Source: an uncultured Flavobacteriaceae bacterium (lineage in GTDB: Bacteria; Bacteroidota; Bacteroidia; Flavobacteriales; Flavobacteriaceae). From it: a stretch of 64,000 bases of DNA. The stretch is from NCBI GenBank assembly GCA_938029725.1, contig CALHGE010000031.1:124001-188000 (forward strand). Reading direction: 5' to 3'. How positions within the stretch are numbered: position 1 is the first letter of the stretch; each line of letters begins with the position of its first letter. Both the position numbers and the translations under genes were made by a program. The notes beneath the pieces were generated by a model, which saw only the letters and a program-made list of their open reading frames with translations, did no database searches and was not told the origin of the DNA. Below, one piece after another: positions 16,652 through 25,213 of the stretch.

Positions 16652-19486
16652 CTACAAACCTAGTTCTTTCTTTAAAAACTTAGCGGTGTAACTTTTTTTG
16701 TCTTTAGCAACCTGCTCTGGTGTACCTTTTGCAACTACCTTACCGCCGCCTCGGCCGCCTTCATAGCCAATGTCGATAATGTAATCTGCTATTTTAATGA
16801 CATCCATATTATGTTCTATAACCAAGATGGTGTTTCCTTTATCTACCAAACGATTTAAAACGTCCATTAGTACGCGGATATCTTCGAAATGAAGTCCCGT
16901 TGTTGGTTCGTCAAGGATATAAAAAGTATTGCCAGTATCTCGTTTAGAGAGTTCGGTCGCTAACTTTATTCGTTGTGCTTCTCCACCTGAGAGGGTAGTG
17001 GATTGTTGCCCTAAAGAGATGTAGCCTAAGCCAACATCTTGAATGGTTTTTAATTTTCTATGGATTTTAGGTATTAATTCAAAGAAATCAACTGCCTCAT
17101 TAATAGTCATTTCAAGCACATCGGAAATTGATTTTCCTTTGTAACGAATTTCTAAAGTTTCTCTATTAAAGCGTTTGCCATTGCAGGTCTCACATTCTAC
17201 ATAAACATCGGGCAAAAAATTCATTTCTATAACGCGAAGTCCGCCGCCTTGGCAAGTTTCGCATCTTCCGCCTTTAACATTGAAACTAAAACGGCCTGGC
17301 TTGTAACCCCGAATAGCTGCTTCTGGTGTTTTTGAAAAAAGAGAACGAACTTCACCAAAAGTACCGGTGTAGGTCGCCGGATTGGAGCGTGGTGTTCTAC
17401 CAATCGGACTCTGATTGATATCAATGACTTTATCAATATGCTCCAGACCTTTAATCTTCTTGTAGGGCATGGGTTTTTTAACGCCATTGAAATAATGCGC
17501 GTTCATAATAGGGTAGAGGGTTTCGTTGATTAATGTAGATTTTCCACTACCTGAAACTCCAGTTACTCCAATCATTTGACCTAATGGAAGGTCTATTGAA
17601 ACATCTTTAAGGTTATTTCCTGTACAACCAGAAAGTGTAATTTTCTTGCCATTTCCTTTTCTGCGTTCTTGAGGAACAGCTATTTGCTTTTTACCTGTAA
17701 TATAATCTGCGGTAAGGGTGTTTTCTTTTTTTAAATCTTCTGGTAGTCCTTGAGAAATAATTTCACCACCATATCTGCCTGCTTTTGGACCAATATCGAT
17801 AACATGATCAGCTCGCTCGATCATATCTCGATCATGCTCCACAACGATAACTGAGTTGCCAAGGTCACGTAAAGCTTCTAAAGATTTAATCAAACGGTCA
17901 TTATCTCTTTGATGCAAGCCAATACTTGGTTCATCTAAAATATAGAGAACGCCAACCAATTGCGAACCAATTTGTGTTGCGAGTCGAATTCGCTGAGCCT
18001 CTCCGCCTGATAAGGATTTTGAACTTCGGTTCAAGGATAGATAATCTAAGCCTACATCTAACAGAAATTGAATTCTTGTCTTGATTTCTTTAATGATTTC
18101 TTCTGCAATCTTTAATTGATTGCCCTTTAGTGTTTTTTGTAAATCCTTAAAAAAGTCAGCTAATTCGGCGATATCTAAATGAGCTAATTCCGCAATGTTC
18201 TTTTCGTTAATCTTAAAGTTTAGCGATTCTTTCCGCAGTCGAGAACCTTCACATACCGAACAGGTAACCTGGTCCATATATTCTTTAGCCCACCTTTTTA
18301 TAGAAGTTGAAGCAGCCTCATCAAATTGATTTTTGATGAAATTTGAAATTCCCTCGTAATCGATTTTATAGGTTCGCTTTACGCCTAAGGTCTTCGAATC
18401 AACTTCAAAATTATCGACGCCACCATTTAGCAAAACGGCCATAGCAGCTTCTGGAATAGTTGATATTGGGTCGGTTATTTCAAACTCGTAGCGTTGGGCA
18501 ATAGTTTCAATCTGTTTGAAAGCCCAAGAATTTTTGTATTCTCCTAAAGGTGCGATTCCGCCTGATTTAATAGATAGTTTTTTATTCGGAAATATTTTTA
18601 ATTCATTTACTTCATGTACGTGACCAAGTCCGTTGCAATACGAACACATTCCCTTAGGAGAATTAAATGAAAACGTATTAGGTTCAGGACTGGGATAAGA
18701 TATTCCTGTGGAGGGACACATCAAGTCACGACTAAAATATCGGGCTACTTTAGCACCTTCTTCTAGAACCATTAAAACATTGTCGCCACTATACATAGCA
18801 GTATGTATAGATTCGGAAAGCCTTTTGTCTAGGTCTTCCGTATCGGTTACTTTTAATCGGTCTATTACAATTTCAATATCATGAACTTTATAGCGGTCGA
18901 CTTTCATTCCCTTAGAAATATCAACTATAACACCGTCAACGCGCACTTTTATAAAACCTTGCTTTCCGACCTGCTCGAAAAGTTCGCGATAATGCCCTTT
19001 TCTAGATTTGATGATAGGAGCGAGAACATTTATTTTTTTACCATCGTAATCTTTTTTAATAAGTTCTTTTATTTGCGCATCGCTATAACTAACCATTTTC
19101 TCGCCTGTGTTATAGCTATATGCATCACCGGCTCGCGCAAATAGTAGACGTAAAAAATCATAAATCTCGGTTATCGTGCCAACTGTAGAGCGGGGTGACT
19201 TTGAAGTTGTCTTCTGCTCAATGGCAATTACAGGTGAAAGCCCATCAATTTTATCGACATCGGGTCTTTCTAAGCCACCTAAAAACTGACGCGCATAGGC
19301 TGAAAAAGTTTCTATGTATCTTCTTTGGCCTTCTGCATAAATGGTATCAAAGGCTAAGGAAGATTTTCCGCTGCCCGAAAGCCCTGTTATTACCACTAAT
19401 TTTTCTCTAGGAATAGTGACATCAATGTTCTTCAAATTATGAACTCGTGCCCCTCTAACTTCTATGTTTTCTTCGTACTTAATCAT
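16652..19486 (-). CDS. uvrA: Excinuclease ABC subunit A
   Basis: A 944-residue UvrA, the damage sensor of nucleotide excision repair. The start '[20 protein letters not shown]' is typical. There are two ABC modules: Walker A '[10 protein letters not shown]' near the N-terminus and '[10 protein letters not shown]' in the middle, and two signature motifs '[13 protein letters not shown]' and '[13 protein letters not shown]'. Zinc-finger cysteines are seen in 'CSYCNGLGH', 'CSVCEGSRL' and 'CETCQGGG'/'CETCNGKR'. A TTG start at 19546 is possible on paper but would lie upstream of an exact -7 element (19505-19512), so the ATG at 19486 is used. Confidence 0.97.
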   Translation of the reverse strand: MIKYEENIEVRGARVHNLKNIDVTIPREKLVVITGLSGSGKSSLAFDTIYAEGQRRYIETFSAYARQFLGGLERPDVDKIDGLSPVIAIEQKTTSKSPRSTVGTITEIYDFLRLLFARAGDAYSYNTGEKMVSYSDAQIKELIKKDYDGKKINVLAPIIKSRKGHYRELFEQVGKQGFIKVRVDGVIVDISKGMKVDRYKVHDIEIVIDRLKVTDTEDLDKRLSESIHTAMYSGDNVLMVLEEGAKVARYFSRDLMCPSTGISYPSPEPNTFSFNSPKGMCSYCNGLGHVHEVNELKIFPNKKLSIKSGGIAPLGEYKNSWAFKQIETIAQRYEFEITDPISTIPEAAMAVLLNGGVDNFEVDSKTLGVKRTYKIDYEGISNFIKNQFDEAASTSIKRWAKEYMDQVTCSVCEGSRLRKESLNFKINEKNIAELAHLDIAELADFFKDLQKTLKGNQLKIAEEIIKEIKTRIQFLLDVGLDYLSLNRSSKSLSGGEAQRIRLATQIGSQLVGVLYILDEPSIGLHQRDNDRLIKSLEALRDLGNSVIVVEHDRDMIERADHVIDIGPKAGRYGGEIISQGLPEDLKKENTLTADYITGKKQIAVPQERRKGNGKKITLSGCTGNNLKDVSIDLPLGQMIGVTGVSGSGKSTLINETLYPIMNAHYFNGVKKPMPYKKIKGLEHIDKVIDINQSPIGRTPRSNPATYTGTFGEVRSLFSKTPEAAIRGYKPGRFSFNVKGGRCETCQGGGLRVIEMNFLPDVYVECETCNGKRFNRETLEIRYKGKSISDVLEMTINEAVDFFELIPKIHRKLKTIQDVGLGYISLGQQSTTLSGGEAQRIKLATELSKRDTGNTFYILDEPTTGLHFEDIRVLMDVLNRLVDKGNTILVIEHNMDVIKIADYIIDIGYEGGRGGGKVVAKGTPEQVAKDKKSYTAKFLKKELGL

Positions 19487-19504
19487 TTTTTTATAGCAAG
19501 GTTG

Positions 19505-19512
19505 CAAAAATA
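19505..19512 (-). promoter_or_regulatory. -7 element of uvrA
   Basis: TATTTTTG on the minus strand matches TAnnTTTG exactly, 18 bases before the uvrA ATG. No clear -33 TTG is seen at the right distance. Confidence 0.45.
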
Positions 19513-19546
19513 CGATTTTGACATCTAAAACGAGAATTGGTTTCAA

Positions 19547-20276
19547 TTCCTTTTTGTTATTTGAAACTTAGATTTCAGCTTTGAGAATTAAATCAAAAAA
19601 CACAACAAATGAAGGTACTAGCAATAGATTCGTGAATCAATCACAACGAATTTGGCAAAGGTGTTGTCACTAATATTAGCGCTAAATAGTATTGAGTTAC
19701 ATTTTTAGTTAAAGATTTGTAAATCAAATAGTTAAATCATAATTTTTAAGTTATAGTAAAGGTTGGTGATGAACTTTTTAACATAAATTTTTCAGAAGTA
19801 GAACAATCCTTAAGCCCTGTTTTAAGAAAATGGAGTGATGCCTCTTCGATTAGTGCAATAGTTGATAATTGAAAAGGCCGCAAGCTGCTATTAGAAACTA
19901 AAGTTTCAAGTATTTCAAATAAAGAGATTCTTACGGAAACATTTTTTTAAACAATAATAACGGTACGCGACGTACATTCGGGTAATGGAGCAAAGGATTA
20001 GGGCGAATAAAATAGTAATGACCTAGCAGAGGTATACTTGGCACAGTACTGCACGCCTATGTATAAAAGTAAGCACCTTCAATAGGCTCTTAGGAGTTAG
20101 AGTGATTATTTTATAGGGGAGAGGTCTAAATGAGTTTGAGTAATTCGCAGGCAGTAATTAAAGCATCTTAAGAGTTTACACCAAATTTCGAACCGAGCTT
20201 TTTACTTGTACTTCGCAGAAGTAGCTAGAACAAAGGCTGCTTGAAACTGACGCCTGCAAATGCCTACTGCGCGCCT
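19547..20276. other. Stretch of about 730 bases without an intact gene
   Basis: Every frame is broken by frequent stops. Besides the possible remnant at 19609-19950, short gene-like pieces appear on the plus strand, such as 'NDLAEVYLAQYCTPMYKSKH' around 20017-20076. A small hairpin (TACTTC / GAAGTA) lies near 20210. I see no transposase, tRNA, terminal inverted repeats or direct repeats. It looks like degraded DNA beside an eroded repair-associated gene. Confidence 0.55.
19609..19950 (+). pseudogene. Possible decayed reading frame with seven in-frame stops
   Basis: Read in one frame from ATG 19609 to TAA 19948-19950, this stretch gives protein-like text, especially 'HNEFGKGVVTNISAK', 'VGDELFNINFSEVEQSLSP' and 'LRKWSDASSISAIVDN'. 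It is interrupted by seven stops (TGA, TAG, TGA, TAA, TAG, TAA, TGA). The parent gene is not recognised. It may be a gene remnant or chance; the single consistent frame and gene-like composition favour a remnant. Confidence 0.3.
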
Positions 20277-20990
20277 TCAAACCGCTGCTCGTTCTTGGAT
20301 ATAACCAATTCTTTTCTTTTGCATGGGTTGTCTGTGTAGTTTTCTAACCAGCAGCGATTTAATATTCAATTTACTACAGACCATATCTTCGTGTAGGGCA
20401 TCCGTATCTAAAGAAATAAGTTCGACTGATTGTAAATTATAATACAAGCCATAATTTCTTTTGCTATCAAATATCAACCAAGGGGTTTCTGAAATTTGAA
20501 ATCTATAATGTCTTGATATTAGCGGTAGAACATCATTAACGGGTTTTATAAAAGCAAATTGAACCTTATCTTCTGTGGTATTGAATTTCACTGAAACTTC
20601 CAAAGATTGCTTTTCTCTTGCTACTGTTTTCGCCAATTGGTTTATTCGAGGCTCCAAATCATCTGTAAAATTCAAGGCTAACATATCTGAAGGAGAAAAT
20701 AATTTCTTTATGTATTTATAGAGTAGTATTTCAATGCCTTTTTGTTCACTTAAAAAGGCGAAATAGATATTGCGTATGGCAATATGACTTTTAGTTTGAA
20801 TACCGTTCCAAACCGATTTTGCATTAGCCATTTCTGTAAAGACGGTCTCTGTATCAGAAAACAATCCGTTTTGAGAGATCGTGTTTTTTTGAATATCCGC
20901 TATCTGAATATTTTCATCAAAGGCTCTATAAACTGTCGTTAAGAAACCATTGAAACTTCCATCGTAAATTAAAATTTTTGCATTGTCCAT
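20277..20990 (-). CDS. TIGR03915-like DNA-metabolism protein, C-terminus apparently eroded
   Basis: 237 residues. The N-terminal part fits the TIGR03915/DUF4130 family: 'ILIYDGSFNGFLTTVYRAF' at the start, 'YKYIKKLF' and 'KFNTTEDKVQFAFIKP... LISRHYRFQI' in the middle, 'PWLIFDSKRNYGLYYNL' near 180-196. The normal C-terminus has a 'LW..YF' segment and a basic tail ending around 'MPKRYW'. Here the sequence jumps from 'DALHEDMVCSK' to 'LNIKSLLVRKLHRQPMQKKR', as if a piece were lost and the tail mutated. The usual partner, a radical-SAM protein (TIGR03916), is absent; the downstream DNA is decayed. It may be a young pseudogene or a divergent copy. It faces away from an S24 repressor gene. Confidence 0.7.
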   Translation of the reverse strand: MDNAKILIYDGSFNGFLTTVYRAFDENIQIADIQKNTISQNGLFSDTETVFTEMANAKSVWNGIQTKSHIAIRNIYFAFLSEQKGIEILLYKYIKKLFSPSDMLALNFTDDLEPRINQLAKTVAREKQSLEVSVKFNTTEDKVQFAFIKPVNDVLPLISRHYRFQISETPWLIFDSKRNYGLYYNLQSVELISLDTDALHEDMVCSKLNIKSLLVRKLHRQPMQKKRIGYIQERAAV

Positions 20991-21033
20991 ACTGTGTTGC
21001 TTTTAAATGAAACGAAGACTATTCTTGTAATCA

Positions 21034-21089
21034 TTCCAAAATTATGGAATTATTCCCAATTATGGAAATAATCCAAATAATATTTTGGA
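21034..21089. promoter_or_regulatory. Three tandem operator-like palindromes
   Basis: The near-perfect inverted repeats are TTCCAAAATTATGGAA (21034-21049), TTCCCAATTATGGAA (21053-21067) and TCCAAATAATATTTTGGA (21072-21089). All share TCC/GGA half-sites and sit on about 19-base centres between the divergent genes. They are probably binding sites of the S24-type repressor encoded at 21206, giving autoregulation and control of the divergent gene. Confidence 0.6.
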
Positions 21090-21113
21090 TATATTCCAAA
21101 TTTCGTATATTTG
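21084..21113 (+). promoter_or_regulatory. Promoter of the S24 repressor gene
   Basis: TTTG (21084-21087), an 18-base spacer and TATATTTG (21106-21113) match the Bacteroidota -33/-7 consensus. The -33 box lies inside the third palindrome, so a bound dimer would block polymerase. A minus-strand -7 candidate (TAATTTTG, 21037-21044) lies inside the first palindrome. Confidence 0.65.
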
Positions 21114-21205
21114 AGAGTGTTGAAAGATCAGTTTTTAGCATAGTATGAATCGCACCGCATTGAAAACGAGTTACTTTCGATTCATAGATTAAACAAGAAC
21201 AACAT

Positions 21206-21970
21206 ATGGAGAATGAAATCACTTTAAAGCGTTTTATTGAAATTAGAAGAGATTTGGGCTATACTCAAGCCGAGTTTGCGAAACTTTTAGGTATTTCAAG
21301 TACAACCGCTGATATTGAGCGTGGTCGCACCAAACTTTCGGGTAGAGTGGTGGTGGAGCTGTTCAAACAATTTAAAGTGAATCCGCTTTGGCTTTTTGGT
21401 GAAAGTGAAAACAAAAACTTAGCGACTTCCAATACAAGTGTGATTCCAAAAGTGGTTACCGTAGATTCTTCTGATCAAGAGAATATGGTGCTAGTAAATG
21501 CTAAAGCCGCTGCTGGATATCCTCAAAATATTCAAGATACTTCTTGGTATAAAGAATTGCCTGCTTTTGACTTGCCCTTGCCAGAATTCAGAAATGCTAC
21601 TTATCGTGGTTTTCAAGTGGAAGGCGATAGTATGTTGCCCAACTTGAAACAAGGAGAGTGGGTGCTCGCAAAAGCTATTGACAACATAGATGAAGTTAGC
21701 CCCAATAAAATGTATGTCGTGGTTTTGGAGGATGCGGTGCTTGTTAAAAAAGTGATTCGTAAGCCTAATTCGAATAATGTGACTTTGGTTTCTCTTAATG
21801 AGACCTATCCGCCTTATGAAATCAAACCTTTTCAAATTCAAGAAATCTGGCAAGTCAACAGCAAGATCACTTTTGGGGTAGATGCAACTACTGAAACGGG
21901 TTTGCTGAAACAACTACAGGAGTCAATGGAGGAATTGAAAAGTCAATTTAAGAAGCAACAGGCGAGTTAG
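21206..21970 (+). CDS. XRE-type HTH / S24 (LexA-CI-like) self-cleaving repressor
   Basis: 254 residues. The N-terminal HTH is 'RDLGYTQAEFAKLLGISSTTADIERG' (split here: helices at about 15-40). The C-terminal S24 protease domain has a likely cleavage site Ala103-Gly104 in 'AKAAAGYP', nucleophile Ser142 in 'VEGDSMLP' and general-base Lys181 in 'AVLVKKV'. Such proteins repress target genes until RecA-triggered self-cleavage. The likely targets are its own promoter and the divergent gene, given the operator triplet upstream. The stop codon overlaps the convergent GNAT gene by three bases. Confidence 0.9.
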   Translation: MENEITLKRFIEIRRDLGYTQAEFAKLLGISSTTADIERGRTKLSGRVVVELFKQFKVNPLWLFGESENKNLATSNTSVIPKVVTVDSSDQENMVLVNAKAAAGYPQNIQDTSWYKELPAFDLPLPEFRNATYRGFQVEGDSMLPNLKQGEWVLAKAIDNIDEVSPNKMYVVVLEDAVLVKKVIRKPNSNNVTLVSLNETYPPYEIKPFQIQEIWQVNSKITFGVDATTETGLLKQLQESMEELKSQFKKQQAS

Positions 21971-22395
21971 TTTAGTTTAAGGTTGTAAATGCCGCTCTTC
22001 CGCAAATGAAAGCCTAAACTTGTATACAGCGCAATTGCAGGGGTGCGATGATGGCCGGTAAATAACAAAATTTCATCAAGCCCTATTTTTTTTCCCTCCT
22101 CTAAAAGTTTTTGCATTAACTTTCTACCGATGCCTTTGCCGCGGTGTGAAGCGTCGACAACTACATCATCCACCATCCCTCGATAACCTGAAATTACTTT
22201 ATAGGTTGATAGTAATGCAGTGCCAACAATAAGGTTATTTATTTTACAACTAATAAAAAGTACCTGGTTATCGGAATCAAGAATTTCTGATAAAGGTCTT
22301 TGACTATTGTTTGCATTCAATTGTTGGTATAAGTCTGCTACTTGGTTTTGAATCTCAGGGGTTAGTTCAGAAAGCGTTAAAATTTCTATTTGCAT
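21967..22395 (-). CDS. GNAT family N-acetyltransferase
   Basis: A 142-residue acetyl-CoA-dependent acyltransferase. It has the GNAT acetyl-CoA loop 'DASHRGKGIGRKLMQKLL' (about 82-99, R/QxxGxG/A type), preceded by strand 'GYRGMVDDVVV' and followed by 'LLFTGHHRTPAIALYTSLGF' (split; about 111-130), the usual C-terminal substrate pocket. The substrate cannot be predicted. Its stop overlaps that of the convergent S24 gene. Confidence 0.87.
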   Translation of the reverse strand: MQIEILTLSELTPEIQNQVADLYQQLNANNSQRPLSEILDSDNQVLFISCKINNLIVGTALLSTYKVISGYRGMVDDVVVDASHRGKGIGRKLMQKLLEEGKKIGLDEILLFTGHHRTPAIALYTSLGFHLRKSGIYNLKLN

Positions 22396-22486
22396 ACAGA
22401 AGAATTTTCTCTAAAGTTAGGAAAGATGAACTGATTTAATACTTTTTTGAATTATTGTATATTTAGAAAATAGAGCTAGTCAAACC

Positions 22487-23557
22487 ATGAAGAAAGTCCT
22501 TATTATTTTTGTTTTAAGTCTATTCAGTCAGCCGGTGTCTGCCCAAATCGTAAAAGATACTTTGCGCGTAGGGTATACAGCAGCTCCACCTTTTATTGTG
22601 CAAGAAGAATCGGTATTGGAAGGAATTAATGTTTGGCTTTGGAAAAGAGTTGCTAGTGATCTTGATCTCAATTACAAGCTTATGCCTATGGGTTTTTCAG
22701 AGATGTTAGATTCTCTTAGTGTGGGCAGTATTGATGTGAGTATAAACCCCCTGACCATTACAAGTGAGCGAAGCAAGAAAATGGAGTTCACACATTCGTT
22801 TTATGCTTCGAATTCCACTATTGTTGTCGCTGAGGCTTCTTCTTTTCAAAAGTTCACACAGTTTATTAGTAGTTTTTTTAATCAGAATTTTTTAAAGGGA
22901 TTGTTAGTGTTGTTGTTTATTATTTTTCTCTTCGGATTGATAGGCTGGTATTTTGAACGCAAAGACGATGAACAATTTAGAAAAGGCTATCGGGGTATTT
23001 GGGATGGTGTTTGGTGGTCTGCAGTAACCTTGACCACAGTAGGTTATGGCGATAAAGCACCCAAAACACGGATGGGTAAAATCGCTGCACTAGTCTTAAT
23101 GTTTGGGGGCCTCTTGTTTATATCAGGTCTTACTGCTAGTATCGCTTCTAGTCTCACTGTAAATCAATTGACGCGCAACCCTGAGGGTTTTAATGAATTT
23201 AAAGAGCGGGGGGTGGGGACAATTAAAAACTCCAGCTCCAATGATTTTTTGAAAGAACATTTTTTTAAAAATATTGAATTATATACTAGTATTGTTCCCG
23301 GCTTAGAAAGCCTACGTGATGGTAATATTGAAGCTTTTATGTATGACGAGCCGATTTTGAAATATCGCATTCAGAAGGACTCTAGTTTTCAAAACCTACA
23401 AGTATTACCGGTTAAGTTTGATGTGCAGTTCTATGCTTTTGGTCTTGCTAAAGAGAAAAATAAACTAGAGCAAGCCATATCACAGCGTATACTTGAAATA
23501 ATGGAAACCCAAGAATGGCAAGTCATTTTAAACGAGTATGGCTTAACGGAACTTTAG
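22487..23557 (+). CDS. GluR0-like ligand-gated potassium channel
   Basis: A 356-residue prokaryotic ionotropic glutamate receptor-type channel. A signal peptide (1-19) is followed by the first lobe of an SBP_bac_3 amino-acid-binding domain (about 24-118; likely ligand Arg95 in 'LTITSERSKKMEF'). Next come a membrane helix (136-154), a pore loop with a potassium filter 'TTVGYGDKAP' (183-192) and a second helix (about 198-222). The second lobe (about 230-340) carries 'AFMYDEPIL' (Asp287, likely amine contact). This is the GluR0 order: lobe 1, channel, lobe 2, without a third membrane helix. The ligand is probably an amino acid. The gene stands alone, so it is not part of an ABC system. Confidence 0.9.
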   Translation: MKKVLIIFVLSLFSQPVSAQIVKDTLRVGYTAAPPFIVQEESVLEGINVWLWKRVASDLDLNYKLMPMGFSEMLDSLSVGSIDVSINPLTITSERSKKMEFTHSFYASNSTIVVAEASSFQKFTQFISSFFNQNFLKGLLVLLFIIFLFGLIGWYFERKDDEQFRKGYRGIWDGVWWSAVTLTTVGYGDKAPKTRMGKIAALVLMFGGLLFISGLTASIASSLTVNQLTRNPEGFNEFKERGVGTIKNSSSNDFLKEHFFKNIELYTSIVPGLESLRDGNIEAFMYDEPILKYRIQKDSSFQNLQVLPVKFDVQFYAFGLAKEKNKLEQAISQRILEIMETQEWQVILNEYGLTEL

Positions 23558-23713
23558 AGCGTTTTGAAATATTTTGAATATTTTCTCACAAACTGTTTCG
23601 CTGCTACTTTCGTTGAAATTTTAGACCAGAGCTCCGCTGGTTTTAAAATCAGGTCTCATTCTTCCTTTAAAATAGAAGGTTTCAAAGCTGTGAACATATT
23701 TTAATACCCATTC

Positions 23714-24313
23714 TTAACCTTTTCTTCTTTCTAGAAGCACCATCATCATTAAACCAAGAATAATAATGTCGTCGTCTAGACCGTCTAATTTTTTGATTTC
23801 ACTCAGCTTAAATCTGCGCCCTACTAGAGATTTTTCTTTGGAAAGTCGAACAACGATTTCATCTCGATTATTCATAACATTATAAGCCGGGTTCAGAAAG
23901 AGACCAGTAAATAAATTAAGAATAGGAATTTGCCCAACAAGCCCGTCTAAAACTTTTACCCAGGCATTTTCTTCACGAACCGTAAATTTTAATTGTTCAT
24001 GCTTGTCGTAGATTTCGTAATGTGCTTTCCATAAGGAAACCCATCCTTTGCGACCTATTTTACCTAATTCCTCTCCTTCGGCACTTGAGAAAGAATAGCC
24101 AGCGGAAAAATCAATCCATTTATCCGCTTTTATTTTGTACAAAACTTTGGTTTGACTTTCATTTTCAAATATGCTGACATCTTCTTTGAACTTAAATAGT
24201 TTTTGTTTTACATACGCCACCGTTCTTTGGTTTGCATCTACAGCTGAGAAATCGTTAGAAAATGTACCGATGTTAAAGGTAAAGTCAATAGGAAATTTAA
24301 ACTCTTGCATCAT
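23714..24313 (-). CDS. LURP-one/scramblase-like beta-fold protein
   Basis: 199 residues without a signal peptide. Repeated strands such as 'FTFNIGTFSNDFSAVDANQ', 'TVAYVKQKLFKFKEDVSIFE' (short parts) and 'SSAEGEELGKIGRKGWVSLWKAHYEIYD' resemble the LURP1/tubby-like fold, in which 'G.I.RK......A.Y.I.D' is typical. The C-terminus is hydrophobic ('DDIIILGLMMMVLLERR'), perhaps a membrane tail. The function is unknown; the fold assignment is from pattern only. It lies co-directional with, and 71 bases downstream of, a membrane-anchored protein gene. Confidence 0.6.
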   Translation of the reverse strand: MMQEFKFPIDFTFNIGTFSNDFSAVDANQRTVAYVKQKLFKFKEDVSIFENESQTKVLYKIKADKWIDFSAGYSFSSAEGEELGKIGRKGWVSLWKAHYEIYDKHEQLKFTVREENAWVKVLDGLVGQIPILNLFTGLFLNPAYNVMNNRDEIVVRLSKEKSLVGRRFKLSEIKKLDGLDDDIIILGLMMMVLLERRKG

Positions 24314-24384
24314 GATGGTTTTGAAGTGGTTGTAGGTATAGAAAAGTATAGCGAAATTAATAGCGCAAAACCAATGATATCAAG

Positions 24385-25116
24385 TTAATTAAATGCTCTA
24401 ACTGATCTCATATAAAATGTCATAGGTCCAAGTTTGTGAGATGCTGGTAGTGCGAGTCCATTCTCCATAATTTTCCAATCGTCCCAAGTAGCTTCTATGC
24501 CTCCTATGGGAATGATCTTAACCCACATTTGATAGCTTTGAGGAAAACCGTTTGGGAGTAATTTCCATAAATATGCGTCACCGGGTGTGGTACCGCCAGT
24601 TGTATAACTCACTAGTAGGCCATCAGAGCCATCTTCAAGTCTAACTATGCTTCGTGAAGTTCCTTGGTCAAAAACCTTAAAAGGGGCTACTAACCAAAAA
24701 GATTCGTTGTTGAAATAATCCCAAGCAGTGCTGATCAAATCCTCAGAGTCTTTTTTTGAAACCAGTTTACCGTCTTTACTGACCAAACTTTTTGTTGTGT
24801 CATTGAGATTTAGATGCACCTTATACGCATCCCAAGCTACTTCAACTTTTCCGTTTTCTTTATCCCATTTATAATGATGGGCACCACCGGCGAAAGACCA
24901 TTCTAAGTAAGTAGTGTTTTTATACGTCTCATTATTAATAGCTTTTAGCATTTTTGTGGCCAAAGCATCTGCCAAAGGGCCTTCTTTTCCTTCTGGAAGC
25001 GGTTCGTTGTAAATAGCATAGAGTACAGCAAACACAGCCAGCCCTAAAACAATAAGGCCTCCTGCTATTTTTAAAAGAAGTAGAAGTAGTTTTTTCATTT
25101 TAATAAATTTTTGCAT
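24385..25116 (-). CDS. Membrane-anchored protein of unknown function
   Basis: 243 residues. One N-terminal membrane segment (about 9-38) is followed by a soluble outer domain with 'GPLADALATKMLKAIN', 'YLEWSFAGGAHHYKWDKENGKV' (in parts), 'VAPFKVFDQGTSRSIV' and 'DAYLWKLLPNGFPQSYQMW'. The pattern of aromatic and glycine residues resembles small outer proteins that bind lipids or heme, but I do not recognise a family with confidence. The ATG at 25116 is taken; another in-frame ATG at 25098 is also plausible, and a TTG at 25128 is less likely. Confidence 0.6.
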   Translation of the reverse strand: MQKFIKMKKLLLLLLKIAGGLIVLGLAVFAVLYAIYNEPLPEGKEGPLADALATKMLKAINNETYKNTTYLEWSFAGGAHHYKWDKENGKVEVAWDAYKVHLNLNDTTKSLVSKDGKLVSKKDSEDLISTAWDYFNNESFWLVAPFKVFDQGTSRSIVRLEDGSDGLLVSYTTGGTTPGDAYLWKLLPNGFPQSYQMWVKIIPIGGIEATWDDWKIMENGLALPASHKLGPMTFYMRSVRAFN

Positions 25117-25213
25117 TTGTATAAACAAATTGAAAAATATTCCTAAAGCCGCTCAAAACGGCCATGCAACAAATACGCCTCTTGAGTACGCATGAATGCT
25201 CTTTTTATGAACT

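Noticed and set aside
19487-19546. TTG-initiated 20-residue extension of UvrA
   Set aside because: It runs through an exact -7 element, and the family start is at the ATG 19486.
20170-20230. A tRNA-like T-arm (GGTTCGAAA on the minus strand)
   Set aside because: No acceptor, D or anticodon arms can be folded around it.
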